Origin: Acidobacteriota bacterium
GTDB taxonomy: Bacteria; Acidobacteriota; Vicinamibacteria; Vicinamibacterales; UBA2999
Direction of reading: 5' to 3'
NCBI GenBank assembly: GCA_016184455.1
Contig: JACPCS010000102.1
Location: forward strand, 75,962-112,825
Length of the DNA: 36,864 nt
A program made the position numbers and the translations under genes. The notes beneath the pieces are model-generated. The model was given only the letters and a program-made list of their open reading frames with translations. It was not told the DNA's origin and ran no database searches. How positions within the stretch are numbered: position 1 is the stretch's first letter; every line of letters begins with the position of its first letter. This document shows, piece by piece, positions 1 through 11,494 of the stretch.

Positions 1-1075
1 ACGAGTTCAGCGAGTAGACCGGCTCGGCGGCCTGCCACGCCTGGCCGTCGAAGTTGAGCGAGAAATGGCGGTGCAGGACGGCCGGCTCGCGAAACTCCGC
101 CCGCACGCCGCGATCGAGCGACGACCACTTGCCCTCGAAGCCCGCGTGCCGCGCGCCGCCGAAGACGTTCACGTGATCCCACCGCAGCCGCGCGCGCGCC
201 TGCTCCTCCGTGCCGTAGCCGACGCCGAACGTCACGCGCCGGTGATCGCCTTCCGCGACCGTCACGCGCACCGGCACCTCCGGCGCTTGCGGGGTCCGAT
301 TCTCGAGCGACTCGATGTTGACGAATTCGAACAGCTCGAGCGAGTAGAGCTTCCGCTGGCTCTCGCGCAGCTCGCGCCGGGAGTAACGATCGCCGGAGGC
401 GAACGTCAGCTGCCGCCGAATCACCTGCTCGCTGACGCTCGCCTCGCCCTCGACCTCGATGGCGCCGATGCGAGCGAGCGTGCCGGGGGACGCTTCGAAG
501 AGGACGCGCTGGCGGTTCGGTCCGGCCTCCTCTTCGTTGATGGTGACGGTCGCGTACGGGTAGCCGTTGTCTCGCAGGTCATTCGTGGCCCGCTCGCGGG
601 CGGCGAGCACGAGCTGGCGATCGAGCGGGCGATCGACGCGGAGCTCCATCGCCTCGCGCAGCCGCGTGCGGTCGCCCTCCGGGAGCACATCGAAGCCGAC
701 CAGGTCCATCGCCGCAATGCGGATCGGCTCGCCCTCGGAGATATGGACGGTGATCGAGACGGCGTCCTGCGCCTCGTTCAGGTCGACGTCGAACGAGGTG
801 ACGCGCGCGTCCGGAAATCCGCGATCGCGGTAGAACGCTTCGATCCGCTTGAGATCGGCCTCGAAGGCGCGCCGGTCGAAAGAGCGCTTGCGCCCCCACG
901 GAAGCCAGGAGCCCTCCCGCGTCTGAAGCGCCCGCTCCAGCCCGTCGGCATCGACGTGCTCGACGCCGATAAAGTCGAGGCTGGCAATGCGGATGTCACC
1001 GTCCTCGTGGCAGGCGCCGCCAGCGAGGGTAGCCGCCAGGAAGAAAACGGGAAGGACGCGACGCACCTCTGGCAT
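1..1075 (-). CDS. Omp85/BamA-like outer-membrane protein, POTRA region and start of barrel (partial)
   Basis: This is the N-terminal 358 codons of an Omp85-family protein, which inserts or secretes outer-membrane proteins; the 3' end lies beyond the window. The start is an ATG (MPEVRRVLPVFFLAATLAGG), a hydrophobic export signal ending in GAC, so a lipoprotein is possible. Repeated POTRA-like units follow, with typical phrases such as GFPDARV, GYPYATV and LYSLELFEFVNIE, then the barrel onset (VTFGVGYGTEEQARARLRWD). An alternative GTG start lies three codons in. It sits 46 bases downstream of the OmpA-like gene on the same strand, and its start codon is buried in a perfect 16-bp inverted repeat. 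Family is clear; whether it is BamA, TamA or a specialised paralogue is not. Confidence 0.85.
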   Translation of the reverse strand, partial: MPEVRRVLPVFFLAATLAGGACHEDGDIRIASLDFIGVEHVDADGLERALQTREGSWLPWGRKRSFDRRAFEADLKRIEAFYRDRGFPDARVTSFDVDLNEAQDAVSITVHISEGEPIRIAAMDLVGFDVLPEGDRTRLREAMELRVDRPLDRQLVLAARERATNDLRDNGYPYATVTINEEEAGPNRQRVLFEASPGTLARIGAIEVEGEASVSEQVIRRQLTFASGDRYSRRELRESQRKLYSLELFEFVNIESLENRTPQAPEVPVRVTVAEGDHRRVTFGVGYGTEEQARARLRWDHVNVFGGARHAGFEGKWSSLDRGVRAEFREPAVLHRHFSLNFDGQAWQAAEPVYSLNS

Positions 1076-1109
1076 GCGGTGCGTCGAGTAACACACCGCA
1101 TGCCAGAGG
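1066..1109 (-). promoter_or_regulatory. Perfect 16-bp inverted repeat covering a start codon
   Basis: Arms at 1066-1081 and 1094-1109 are exact reverse complements with a 12-base loop. In minus-strand RNA this lies just after the OmpA-like stop codon (1122-1124), and the ATG of the Omp85-like gene is inside the second arm. No T-run follows, so it does not look like an intrinsic terminator. It could act as an mRNA processing or stability hairpin, or limit translation of the downstream gene. Confidence 0.7.
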
Positions 1110-1121
1110 CAGCCAGCTCAG

Positions 1122-2867
1122 CTACTGGATGATCACCATCAGGTGCGCCCGGCGGTTCATCGCGCGCCCCGCGGCGGTGCTGTTGTCCGCGATGGGCCGC
1201 TCCTCGCCGTAGCTCACCGACCGCAGCCGCGACGCCGCGATGCCGCGGTTGACGAGGTAGTCGCGGACGGCATTCGCACGGCGCTCGCCGAGCGCGAGAT
1301 TGTATTCGACCGTGCCGATGCTGTCGCAGTGACCTTCGATCGTCACGTTCAGATCCGGGTTCGACTGCAGCTTCGTGATCGCATCGTCGAGGATCGTGAG
1401 CACATCCGGCCGGAGGTTGAACCGGTCGAAGTCGAAGTGCACGTCCTCGAACGTGATCGTCGTCCGCCGTACGACCTGGATCGTCGTGCTGCCAGTGGCC
1501 GTGGCGCCCCGGCTGTCCTGCGCCGTCACGGTGACCGGCACGCTCCCCTCCTGATTGGGCGCAGTCCAGACCGTGTTGGGCGCGGTCGGATTGTTGAACG
1601 TCCCCTGCGGCGCTGCCCACTGATAGGTCAGCGGGTCGCCGTCAGGATCGGTGCCGCTCGCCGACAGGTTCGACGTGCGGCCCGGCTCGACCGTGCACGG
1701 ATTGCACCCCACCGTGACCGCGGGTCCGCGGTTCGGCGGCGGCGCAGGCGGAGGAGGCGGCGGCGCCGCCGCAACCTGCTGCGTGACGGTGGTCGTCTCC
1801 TTGATGACGCGGACGCGTTCGCGCGGCGGTGTGACACCGGGGTGCCACCCGATGCGAATGTCGAACCCGAACGAATGGTGGTCGAAGTCGATGCCGCCGA
1901 CGCGACGGCCCTCCGTGCCGAAGCTGTAATTGAGTCCTGCGTGCACGAAGAGGCCGTTGCGCGCCTGCCAGACGCCGCCGACCTTGACGTTGGTCGGATC
2001 CGAAATCGGGCTGAGCAGCGGCGCCACGCTGCCGTCCTCGGCGATGTACGGGGGCGTGATGACGGACGTGTTGTCCTTGATGACGAACTCACCCTGCCAC
2101 TCGACCAGCGCGCGAATCGGCGTGCGCGTCGGAAACGCGGCGCCGAGCCCCCAGGTCACGCCGTCCGACACGCGGAACTCGTCGGGGTCGCCGCGCAGCA
2201 CCGCGCCGGCGGTGCCGGACAGCTCGATCTGGCTCGCGAACTCGCGGCTCAGGACGAGATCCACGTGGCCGTCCCAGTCGTTGGTGCTGGCCCACGTCGA
2301 CCCGCTCGGGAACTTCATCATGACGCGCGGTGCCACGCTCATCGCGTCGCCGCGCGACTGCGAGATCAGATTGAACTTGCCGCCGACGATGATCGGGCCG
2401 CCGAGCGTCTTGGACCAGCCGCGGCGGATGTAGGGATATTCCTGGGAGACCCCGCCGAAGGCCGGTTCGGTCGGGACGAAGACGGGCCGGACGTCGCGAT
2501 CGATCCGCACCGTTCGCCACGACCCAAAGAGCTCGAGGCGATCCGTGACGGCGAACGCACCGGTCACGCCAATCTGATTGACGTCGGTCAGCCCCTGTCG
2601 GCGATCCCAATTCGCGCGGAACAGGCTCACCGACCAGCGCCGCGCCGGCAGCGTTTCCGCCGTCGGCACGAACCAGAATCCCGTGTCGCCGAAGAGGGTC
2701 GGGAGCGCCGGCCGCGGTGTTGTGTCACCCTGGAGAACGATCTCATCCTGGGTGATGGCGGTCTGAGTGGAAGTGGTCGTCGGAGATGCGGGCGCTGGCG
2801 TCTGCGCCGCGGCCCCCGCCGCGAGCGTCAGGCACGCCAGCGCACCGCAGAATGTACGCGCGCGCAT
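1122..2867 (-). CDS. OmpA-family outer-membrane protein with PKD-like domain
   Basis: A 581-residue exported protein. A signal peptide (about 1-21, ending AAAQ) is followed by a predicted N-terminal beta-barrel (about 45-350, alternating aromatic strands ending FDIRIGWHPG), a proline-rich linker, a PKD/Ig-like domain (about 380-470, with DPDGDPLTYQW) and an OmpA C-terminal peptidoglycan-binding domain (about 471-581, with FDFDRFNLRP, EGHCDSIGT and ERRANAVRDYL). It probably anchors the outer membrane to peptidoglycan. The ATG lies two bases after the stop of the KGG gene, so the two are probably co-transcribed; the bases before the ATG contain only AAGG directly abutting it. The PKD insertion between barrel and OmpA domain is the uncommon part. 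Confidence 0.9.
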   Translation of the reverse strand: MRARTFCGALACLTLAAGAAAQTPAPASPTTTSTQTAITQDEIVLQGDTTPRPALPTLFGDTGFWFVPTAETLPARRWSVSLFRANWDRRQGLTDVNQIGVTGAFAVTDRLELFGSWRTVRIDRDVRPVFVPTEPAFGGVSQEYPYIRRGWSKTLGGPIIVGGKFNLISQSRGDAMSVAPRVMMKFPSGSTWASTNDWDGHVDLVLSREFASQIELSGTAGAVLRGDPDEFRVSDGVTWGLGAAFPTRTPIRALVEWQGEFVIKDNTSVITPPYIAEDGSVAPLLSPISDPTNVKVGGVWQARNGLFVHAGLNYSFGTEGRRVGGIDFDHHSFGFDIRIGWHPGVTPPRERVRVIKETTTVTQQVAAAPPPPPPAPPPNRGPAVTVGCNPCTVEPGRTSNLSASGTDPDGDPLTYQWAAPQGTFNNPTAPNTVWTAPNQEGSVPVTVTAQDSRGATATGSTTIQVVRRTTITFEDVHFDFDRFNLRPDVLTILDDAITKLQSNPDLNVTIEGHCDSIGTVEYNLALGERRANAVRDYLVNRGIAASRLRSVSYGEERPIADNSTAAGRAMNRRAHLMVIIQ

Positions 2868-2869
2868 CC

Positions 2870-3115
2870 TTACTCGCGTGATGCGGCAACTCCCACCGGG
2901 CTAGGAGTCATCGGGGCGGCGGGAGGCATGAGTCGTCCGCGGCCTCCACGGCTGATCTGACCGCCCTTGCGGCCGGCCGCGCGCGCTTCATCCGGCGTCC
3001 ACTCGTGCGCCGTCCCTTTGTCGTGCGCTGCACGACCCCCCTTACTGGCGATCTCGCGCTGCTTCTCAGATGACATCGACGCAAATCCACGTCGTTCTTT
3101 CCGCACTCCCTCCAC
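2870..3115 (-). CDS. KGG-motif stress-type small protein
   Basis: An 81-residue basic, hydrophilic protein. It carries two KGG motifs (SKGGRAAHDKG and GRKGGQISRGG) separated by WTPDEARAAG, the pattern of the KGG family of stress-induced proteins related to GsiB/Con-10. These are small and probably disordered, associated with desiccation or general stress. I chose the GTG start at 3115 because a strong Shine-Dalgarno sequence (GAGGAGG, five bases of spacer) precedes it. Longer reading to 3250 would add sequence with no family similarity. A proline/alanine tail follows the KGG repeats. It is the first gene of a likely three-gene minus-strand operon with the OmpA-like and Omp85-like genes. Confidence 0.85.
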   Translation of the reverse strand: MEGVRKERRGFASMSSEKQREIASKGGRAAHDKGTAHEWTPDEARAAGRKGGQISRGGRGRLMPPAAPMTPSPVGVAASRE

Positions 3116-3412
3116 GTTATCCTCCTCTTCTCGATCCGGCCCCGCCGGGGGGCAACCAGGCAACGGGGGCGCGGGCTTCAAGAGGTGTGCCGAGCCCAGC
3201 CACAAGCGATCGGCAGGGCTAACTGACGCCGCGTCAATCATCTGCAGCAATGGCGCGGCATCGGCCGTGTGCGCGGCCGCTGACGTGGAACGCGACAGTT
3301 GAGGTTGGAATCTGAATCAACTCACGACAAGTACCGGGTTACCATCAAGCCTATGGACGAATGCGCCCCTCCACGCCCCGCCGATACCGCGCCCCCAAAT
3401 AGGAGCGGCCGC
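3116..3412. other. Intergenic region between divergent KGG gene and yggX
   Basis: About 297 bases between divergent genes. Apart from the ribosome-binding sites at the two edges I see no convincing -35/-10 pair, RNA gene or repeat here. Confidence 0.5.
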
Positions 3413-3682
3413 ATGGTGCACTGCGTGAAGTTCCAGAAGGAGCTCCCCGGCCTCGACGCGCCCCCATGGCCGGGCGAGCTGGGGCAGCGGATCTATGACA
3501 ACGTGTCGGCGCAGGCGTGGAAGCTCTGGGAAGATCGGCAGAAGATGATCCTGAACGAGTACCACCTGATGCCGTGGCAGAGGGAAGCGCAGGACCTGAT
3601 TGCCCGGCACATGGAGGACTTCTTTTTCGGCGAGGGCGCGGCGCTCCCGCCGGGGTACGTCCCGCAGCAGGCTAAGGGCTGA
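3413..3682 (+). CDS. yggX: YggX-type Fe(II)-trafficking protein
   Basis: An 89-residue protein matching the oxidative-damage-protection/iron-trafficking family at its usual length of about 90. Diagnostic stretches are MVHCVKFQKELPGL with the conserved cysteine at position 4, PGELGQRIYDNVS, AWKLWEDRQKMILNEYHL and a C-terminal DFFFGEG. The family is known for protecting Fe-S enzymes, cytosolic. The ATG at 3413 is chosen because AGGAG lies eight bases upstream and because family members start here; an upstream in-frame extension of 38 codons looks unrelated. Its last 11 bases overlap the convergent ATP-grasp gene. Confidence 0.92.
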   Translation: MVHCVKFQKELPGLDAPPWPGELGQRIYDNVSAQAWKLWEDRQKMILNEYHLMPWQREAQDLIARHMEDFFFGEGAALPPGYVPQQAKG

Positions 3683-4937
3683 CGACTTCCACCTCGCGGT
3701 CGATCACGATCTGCAGCCGCGCGTGTGCCGTCCGCAGCGCGTGCTCCACCGCTGAGGGGGTGTCGCCGCGCGCGAAGATGAACCCAAGGTAGCTCTTCGC
3801 CTCGGGCAGGGGCACCACCCGCGCGTCGGGCTTGGCGGTCATCTGCACGTCCTCGATGCCGGGCACGGCCCGCGCCTCGTCTACCCCGTCGACCCGCCGA
3901 TAGATCCCGCGCTTCGGAATCGGAATCATCATGACGCCGGCGGCAGCCGTTTCGCGCACGTACCCCGACACGTCTTCGCCGGTCGCATGCCGCAGCAGCA
4001 GTTCCTCGAGCGAGACATTCTTCTCGAACCTCAAGGCACGCGAGCACAGGCCGCCGATCGGCCGTGCGGCAATCTCCAGTACGTACACGGTGGATCCATC
4101 GACGCGGCACTCGGCGTGGATCGGGCCGTGATGGAGGCCGATCGCACGAGCCGCCGCACCCGTGACTGCCACGATGTGCTGCTGCCGCTCCGACGACGCC
4201 GCGGAAGGGGTGAGGTAGATCGTCTCCTCGAAGAACGGACCGTCGAGCGGGTCGGGCTTGTCGAAGATCGTCAGCACGCGCAGTCTGCCGTGGTCGAGCA
4301 GCCCCTCGACCGCGTACTCGACGCCTGGAATGAACGATTCGACCAGTGCCTGGCCGTGCGCCTCGTCGCGCTCGATGCGAACGTCGGCCGACCGTAACAG
4401 CGCACGGAGCCGATCGAAGGCGGCCAGGCACTCGGCCGCGGTGTCGACGCGCATCACGCCGCGGCTGCCCGAGAGCGCCAGCGGCTTGACCACGGCCGGA
4501 TACGGCACGCGGCGCGCCAGCGCATGGATGTCGCCGTCGATTGGCGTCGACTCGAACCAGGGCGTGGGCAGCCCCGCCGTGCGAAACGCGCGGCGGGTCA
4601 ACAGCTTGTTCCGGCTCGCCGCGGCCGCCGACGGGGGATGGCCCGGCAGGCCGAACGCGCACGCCAGATGGGCGGCAAGGACAACGGGACGGTCGCCGAC
4701 CGCGACGATGCCATCAGGCGGACGTTGTGTCAGGGCGCCCACGACCGCATCAACCGACCGCCTCTCCTGATGGAAACGGACGGGGATGGCCTGATCCCAC
4801 CACGGATCCTCGAGCCGATTGCAGCGGTCGCTGGCGAAGACGAGCCGTACGCCGAGCTTCTCGGCCGCGGCGCCGAACGAGCGAATCTGGTAGCCGGTAG
4901 TCGTCGCTACGATGAGGACGCGCTTGCCTTCAGACAT
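3672..4937 (-). CDS. ATP-grasp carboxylate-amine ligase-like protein
   Basis: A 421-residue protein with the ATP-grasp order: an N-terminal Rossmann-like preATP-grasp domain (KRVLIVATTTGYQ, about 1-110), the ATP-binding core (YPAVVKPLALSGSRGV at about 145-165; VESFIPGVEYAVEGLL) and the metal-binding end (AECRVDGSTVYVLEIAARPIGG). Such enzymes join a carboxylate to an amine or thiol through an acyl phosphate, often making peptides or amides. The closest general type is the L-amino-acid ligase/carbamoyl-phosphate-synthase-like group; the substrate cannot be read from sequence. It starts inside the end of the upstream radical SAM gene (8-base overlap), so the two are translationally coupled and probably act on one pathway. 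Confidence 0.85.
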   Translation of the reverse strand: MSEGKRVLIVATTTGYQIRSFGAAAEKLGVRLVFASDRCNRLEDPWWDQAIPVRFHQERRSVDAVVGALTQRPPDGIVAVGDRPVVLAAHLACAFGLPGHPPSAAAASRNKLLTRRAFRTAGLPTPWFESTPIDGDIHALARRVPYPAVVKPLALSGSRGVMRVDTAAECLAAFDRLRALLRSADVRIERDEAHGQALVESFIPGVEYAVEGLLDHGRLRVLTIFDKPDPLDGPFFEETIYLTPSAASSERQQHIVAVTGAAARAIGLHHGPIHAECRVDGSTVYVLEIAARPIGGLCSRALRFEKNVSLEELLLRHATGEDVSGYVRETAAAGVMMIPIPKRGIYRRVDGVDEARAVPGIEDVQMTAKPDARVVPLPEAKSYLGFIFARGDTPSAVEHALRTAHARLQIVIDREVEVVSP

Positions 4938-6306
4938 GCTCCATCGGTTCCGCGCAGCAGTACCACGGCTCGCTCACGTACGGCACCGTCATACGAGGCG
5001 CTCGGCGACGGATCGCCACGGGAAGACCCGCCTGTTCGCGGGCGGCGGCGTCGATGTCCGCGAAGACGGCAGCGCGCGGCTGTGCGGCACCGGCGCTGAC
5101 GATCCGCATCACGCACTCCTGCAGCGCGTCGACGCGAGGGTCCTCATGTCGCCACCGCCATGCGAGCGACCCCTGATCGAACGCGCCGACCCGGTCGCCG
5201 ATCTCCGGCAGCTCCAGGAGCGGCGACTCTGCGGTCACGAGCAGCCGGATACCCAGCTGAACTGGCGCGACGTGATCGACCATGGCGAGCTCGTCGAGGA
5301 GGTCCAGCAGCTCCACATACCTTTCGAGCGTCGTCCATGGGGTGAAGGGAATGAACGTGGGCGCCAGCGTCAGGCCCGCTTCGCGGCACAGCGCGACCGC
5401 GCGGACGAAATCCGCCCGCGTGTGCCCTTTCCGGAGCTTTGCGAGGACGGCATCGTCGATCGACTCCACCGCGCTCGTCACGAACACACATCCCGTCTGA
5501 CGCAGTCCGGGCAGCAGCTCGGCGTGCCGCAGCAGGTGCTCAATTTTGATCGTGACGTCATAGGAGAGGACCGGCCACTCGCGGGCCAGCCGCTCCACCA
5601 GTCGGCGCGCGTGCGTCGGTCCGTTGAAGAAGTCGGGATCGCCGAACGAGATATGCTGCGCTCCCGCCGCCACCTGGGCACGAATGTCCTGGAGCACGAC
5701 GTCAATCGGCACGGCGCGAAACCGGCCGCGGTAGACGGGCACGATCGGACAATGGCGGCAGAGATGCTTGCACCCGCGCGACGCATCGGTGCTGCCGATC
5801 GTCCGCCGCGTCCCGTCCGGCATCCGCAGCGAGGCGTACCGGTCGAGCGGCAGCAGTCCGGCGCGATCGGGCTGGAGGAACCTGGGCTTCGGACTTTGGG
5901 CGTCGGGCGTTGGGCGTTGGGCGTTGGGACTTGGGAGTTCGGAGGTGACAACCTCAACCAGCTCCGCCTCCGCCTCGGGTCCGAGGATGGCGGCGACGCC
6001 TCGCGCGCGAAGCCACTCGGCATTGAGCGACGCATAGAGCCCGTACGCGCAGAGCCGTGCGTCGGGGTTCACCGCGCGGACGCGATCGATGAGCGGCGCC
6101 GCGAGCCGCGTCGCCGTGTGCATCGGCAGATAGAACGCCACCACCGACGCCGACCGAATTCGCCCATCGTCGAGCGGCTCACGCGAGGTATCCACGCAGT
6201 CGACCGCGACGCCGCTGCGCCGGAGCCACGCGGCCGGTGATGCCAGCCCGAGCGGCTGCCGGCCGAGGTCGTAGGTCGAGATGAGCAGCGCCCGCACGTC
6301 CCTCAT
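4930..6306 (-). CDS. CCAEP-tail radical SAM protein
   Basis: A 458-residue protein. The N-terminal part (MRDVRALLISTYDLGRQPLG to about residue 130) resembles a B12-binding-like Rossmann domain but lacks the DxHxxG cobalamin motif. The radical SAM core follows, with the 4Fe-4S motif CxxxCxxC seen as CKHLCRHC. The extreme C terminus is WYCCAEPMEHV, the CCAEP tail which, as I recall, defines the family called CUAEP/CCAEP-tail radical SAM (seleno)protein, where some members have selenocysteine. Substrate and product are unknown. A linker between the two domains (SPNAQRPTPDAQSPKP) is encoded by a tandem 7-bp repeat. A GTG three codons in (6297) sits eight bases after a TACAAT box and may be the true, leaderless start. 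Confidence 0.88.
   Translation of the reverse strand: MRDVRALLISTYDLGRQPLGLASPAAWLRRSGVAVDCVDTSREPLDDGRIRSASVVAFYLPMHTATRLAAPLIDRVRAVNPDARLCAYGLYASLNAEWLRARGVAAILGPEAEAELVEVVTSELPSPNAQRPTPDAQSPKPRFLQPDRAGLLPLDRYASLRMPDGTRRTIGSTDASRGCKHLCRHCPIVPVYRGRFRAVPIDVVLQDIRAQVAAGAQHISFGDPDFFNGPTHARRLVERLAREWPVLSYDVTIKIEHLLRHAELLPGLRQTGCVFVTSAVESIDDAVLAKLRKGHTRADFVRAVALCREAGLTLAPTFIPFTPWTTLERYVELLDLLDELAMVDHVAPVQLGIRLLVTAESPLLELPEIGDRVGAFDQGSLAWRWRHEDPRVDALQECVMRIVSAGAAQPRAAVFADIDAAAREQAGLPVAIRRRAPRMTVPYVSEPWYCCAEPMEHV
5887..5942 (+). repeat. Tandem heptamer array (CGTTGGG type) inside a coding sequence
   Basis: Eight consecutive 7-bp units: CTTCGGA, CTTTGGG, CGTCGGG, CGTTGGG three times, ACTTGGG, AGTTCGG. 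It lies within the radical SAM gene and encodes its proline-rich interdomain linker. As 56 bases is not a multiple of three, the present frame depends on the exact unit number plus flanking bases. Confidence 0.85.
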
Positions 6307-6310
6307 TGTA
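6305..6310 (-). promoter_or_regulatory. -10-like box TACAAT, radical SAM gene
   Basis: TACAAT on the minus strand overlaps the ATG at 6306 and ends eight bases before the in-frame GTG at 6297, the geometry of a leaderless promoter. No Shine-Dalgarno sequence or clear -35 box is seen. Confidence 0.4.
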
Positions 6311-6349
6311 TGAAAAGGGACTATTCTTGCTCGCGGAGGAGCGACGCCT

Positions 6350-7876
<1,527 letters not shown>

Positions 7877-7880
7877 GCCC

Positions 7881-8665
7881 GTGGCCCTCGAGGAATACAA
7901 GCGCAAGCGCAACTTCCGCACGACGCCCGAGCCCGCCGGTTCACGGTCCCGGCGCTCGCCCGCCGGACACAAGGCCCGCTTCTTCTGCGTCCAGAAGCAT
8001 CTGGCGAGCCACCTTCATTACGACATCCGCCTCGAGCACGACGGCGTGCTGCTCTCGTGGGCCGTGCCCAAGGGTCCGTCGCTCGATCCGGCCGTCAAGC
8101 GGCTCGCGATGCACGTCGAAGATCACCCGATCGAGTACGGCGACTTCGAGGGCGTCATCCCGTCCGGCTACGGTGCCGGAATCGTCATGCTCTGGGATCG
8201 CGGCACGTGGACGCCCGAAGTCGACGACGTGGATGCGGCGCTGAAGAAGGGGGACCTGAAGTTCACGCTCGACGGCTACAAGCTCAAGGGATCGTGGGTC
8301 CTGGTGCGCACCAAAGGTGCACGCTGGGCCGCGGGCGGCGCCGACCGATCGTGGCTGCTCATCAAGCACCGTGACGACTGGGCCGGGCCGGTCGACATCG
8401 CCGAGTTCGCGCCGCTCAGCGTGAAGAGTCAGGGCGACTTCGCGGACATCCTGTCGCAGGAGAATCCTGACATCTGGAAATCGAACCGGCCGGCCCGCAG
8501 CGGCGAGGCGGGCGCGCTGTTCGAGAAGATCATTCGGCGCGCAATCGAGATGCGTTCGGAACGTTCGGATCGTTCGGCACGTTCGGTTCGTTCGGCACGT
8601 TCGGTTCGTTCCGCGCGATCGGCGCGTTCGACGCGCACGAAACCGTCGGTCGCGAGGAAACGTCG

Positions 8666-8669
<4 letters not shown>
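7881..8669 (+). CDS. Stand-alone LigD-type 3'-phosphoesterase domain protein
   Basis: A 262-residue protein with a single LigD phosphoesterase (PE) domain, about residues 30-180, and no ligase or polymerase domain. Seen motifs are FFCVQKHLASHLHYDIRLE, which holds the HxxxxxHxD metal ligands, SWAVPKGPSLDP, RLAMHVEDHPIEYGDFEG and IPSGYGAGIVMLWDRGTW. In bacterial NHEJ the PE domain trims 3' phosphates and ribonucleotides at double-strand breaks. The GTG start follows the POT stop by four bases. The tail (about 224-253) is a run of Arg-Ser tripeptides encoded by nine tandem 9-bp DNA units; its basic charge could bind DNA, but the repeat also occurs in non-coding DNA nearby. The gene end overlaps the next start by four bases (ATGA). 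Confidence 0.9.
8552..8632 (+). repeat. Nine tandem nonamers (TCGTTCGGC type) within the LigD-PE gene
   Basis: Nine 9-bp units, consensus NCGTTCGGN, encode the repeated x-Arg-Ser tripeptides at the C terminus. The 9-bp period keeps frame. The same unit forms a non-coding array at 10397-10432. Confidence 0.9.
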
Positions 8670-10396
<1,727 letters not shown>

Positions 10397-10432
10397 GCGT
10401 TCGGATCGTTCGGGTCGTTCAAAGCGTTCGTG
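10397..10432 (+). repeat. Four tandem nonamers (TCGTTCGGG type), non-coding
   Basis: Units GCGTTCGGA, TCGTTCGGG, TCGTTCAAA and GCGTTCGTG start at the base after the DUF885 stop codon. They belong to the same unit family as the coding array at 8552-8632, 1.8 kb upstream. Confidence 0.85.
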
Positions 10433-10475
10433 TCGGAGCCCGTGGGGCTCGGCAAAATTTGCGTACGGCGCGGAG

Positions 10476-11480
10476 CTACGGGACCGCCTGGACGGCTTGC
10501 GCGTGTGGCGTCGCGGCGAGGAGCCGCTGGCTGAGGACGGTCCACACGGCGTACGCCAGCCGGCGCCGGTCGTGCCGCGCGATCGCGCTCGACCAGAACC
10601 GGCCGAGCACCGCCTCGACGCCGGCATCGAGCGAGCCGAGCTCGAGCGGCTCCTTGTGCTCGGATGCGTAGCGCGCGAGCGCCTCCGCTGACGGCCGACC
10701 GGTGTTCGCGATGACGACGTCCACCGGACGGTCGATCGCACGCGAGACCCACCGCACCGCGTCGCCCGCGGTGAACCCGTGCATGCCTCGTCCTTCGGTC
10801 AGCAGGTTGGCGATGAGGATGATCGGTCCGCGCACGTCGGCGAGCGCCTCGCGGACACCGCGGACCAGCAGCGGCGGCATCAGGCTCGTGAAGAAGCTCC
10901 CGGGTCCGATGATGACCGCATCGAAGCCGCGGATGGCGTCAGCGACTGCGGGATGAATCGAGACCTCCGGTTCGAGCCAGACGCGCTTCACCTGCCGGCC
11001 GCGTGTCTGGCCCGCGTCGACCTCCACCTCGCCGCGCGTCTCGGTCCCGTCGCCGTACTCCGCACAGATCGACGCCTGTTCGATGCTGACCGGCCAGACG
11101 CGCCCGCGGCAGCCGAGCAGCGCGCGGAGGCCGTCGACGGCGGCAAGAAAGTCTCCGCTGTACTGCTCCATCATCGACAGGAGCAGGTTGCCGCCGGTAT
11201 GGCCAGCCAGCCGCGCGTGGTACTCGAGCATCGGCAGACGCGACAGCAGCACGCGTCGCGCCTCGCCTTCGTTGCGCGCGAGCGCGAGCGCGCACTTGAG
11301 CACGTCGCCCGGCGGCAGCACGCCGAGCTCGTCGCGGAGCTGCCCGGAGCTGCCGCCGCTGTCGAACATGGTGACGACGGCGTTGACGGTGAGCCAGGGA
11401 TTCGACTTCAGGCCGCCGATCAGACTCGGAAGGCCCGTGCCGCCGCCGACGCAGCCAATGCTGAGCTCGCGCAATTCCAT
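10476..11480 (-). CDS. yvcK: YvcK/CofD-like gluconeogenesis-factor family protein
   Basis: A 334-residue cytosolic protein of the YvcK (UPF0052) family related to CofD. Seen signatures are IGCVGGGTGLPSLIGGL at the N terminus, TMFDSGGSSGQLRDELGVLPPGD, LARNEGEARRVL, HTGGNLLLSMMEQYSGDFLAAV and GPGSFFTSLMPPLLVRGV. In Bacillus YvcK binds UDP-sugars and affects carbon metabolism and cell shape; the role here is inferred. I chose the ATG at 11480 because a TAGAAT box ends eight bases before it; an in-frame ATG at 11489 is the alternative. The upstream region is an inverted heptamer array shared with the divergent gene. Confidence 0.9.
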   Translation of the reverse strand: MELRELSIGCVGGGTGLPSLIGGLKSNPWLTVNAVVTMFDSGGSSGQLRDELGVLPPGDVLKCALALARNEGEARRVLLSRLPMLEYHARLAGHTGGNLLLSMMEQYSGDFLAAVDGLRALLGCRGRVWPVSIEQASICAEYGDGTETRGEVEVDAGQTRGRQVKRVWLEPEVSIHPAVADAIRGFDAVIIGPGSFFTSLMPPLLVRGVREALADVRGPIILIANLLTEGRGMHGFTAGDAVRWVSRAIDRPVDVVIANTGRPSAEALARYASEHKEPLELGSLDAGVEAVLGRFWSSAIARHDRRRLAYAVWTVLSQRLLAATPHAQAVQAVP

Positions 11481-11487
11481 TGCAGAC

Positions 11488-11493
11488 ATTCTA
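11488..11493 (-). promoter_or_regulatory. -10-like box TAGAAT, yvcK
   Basis: TAGAAT on the minus strand ends eight bases before the ATG at 11480. The divergent gene has the identical hexamer, each adjoining its own side of the heptamer array. Confidence 0.45.
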
Positions 11494-11494
11494 G

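Noticed and set aside
1143..2960. 605-codon plus-strand frame rich in Arg across the OmpA-like gene
   Set aside because: It is antisense to a well-supported OmpA-domain protein; the Arg/Ala-rich composition is the shadow expected from GC-rich codons.
10476..11480. True CofD (coenzyme F420 biosynthesis)
   Set aside because: The N-terminal GGGTGLPSLIGGL and FDSGGSSG motifs fit YvcK; no other F420 genes are seen.
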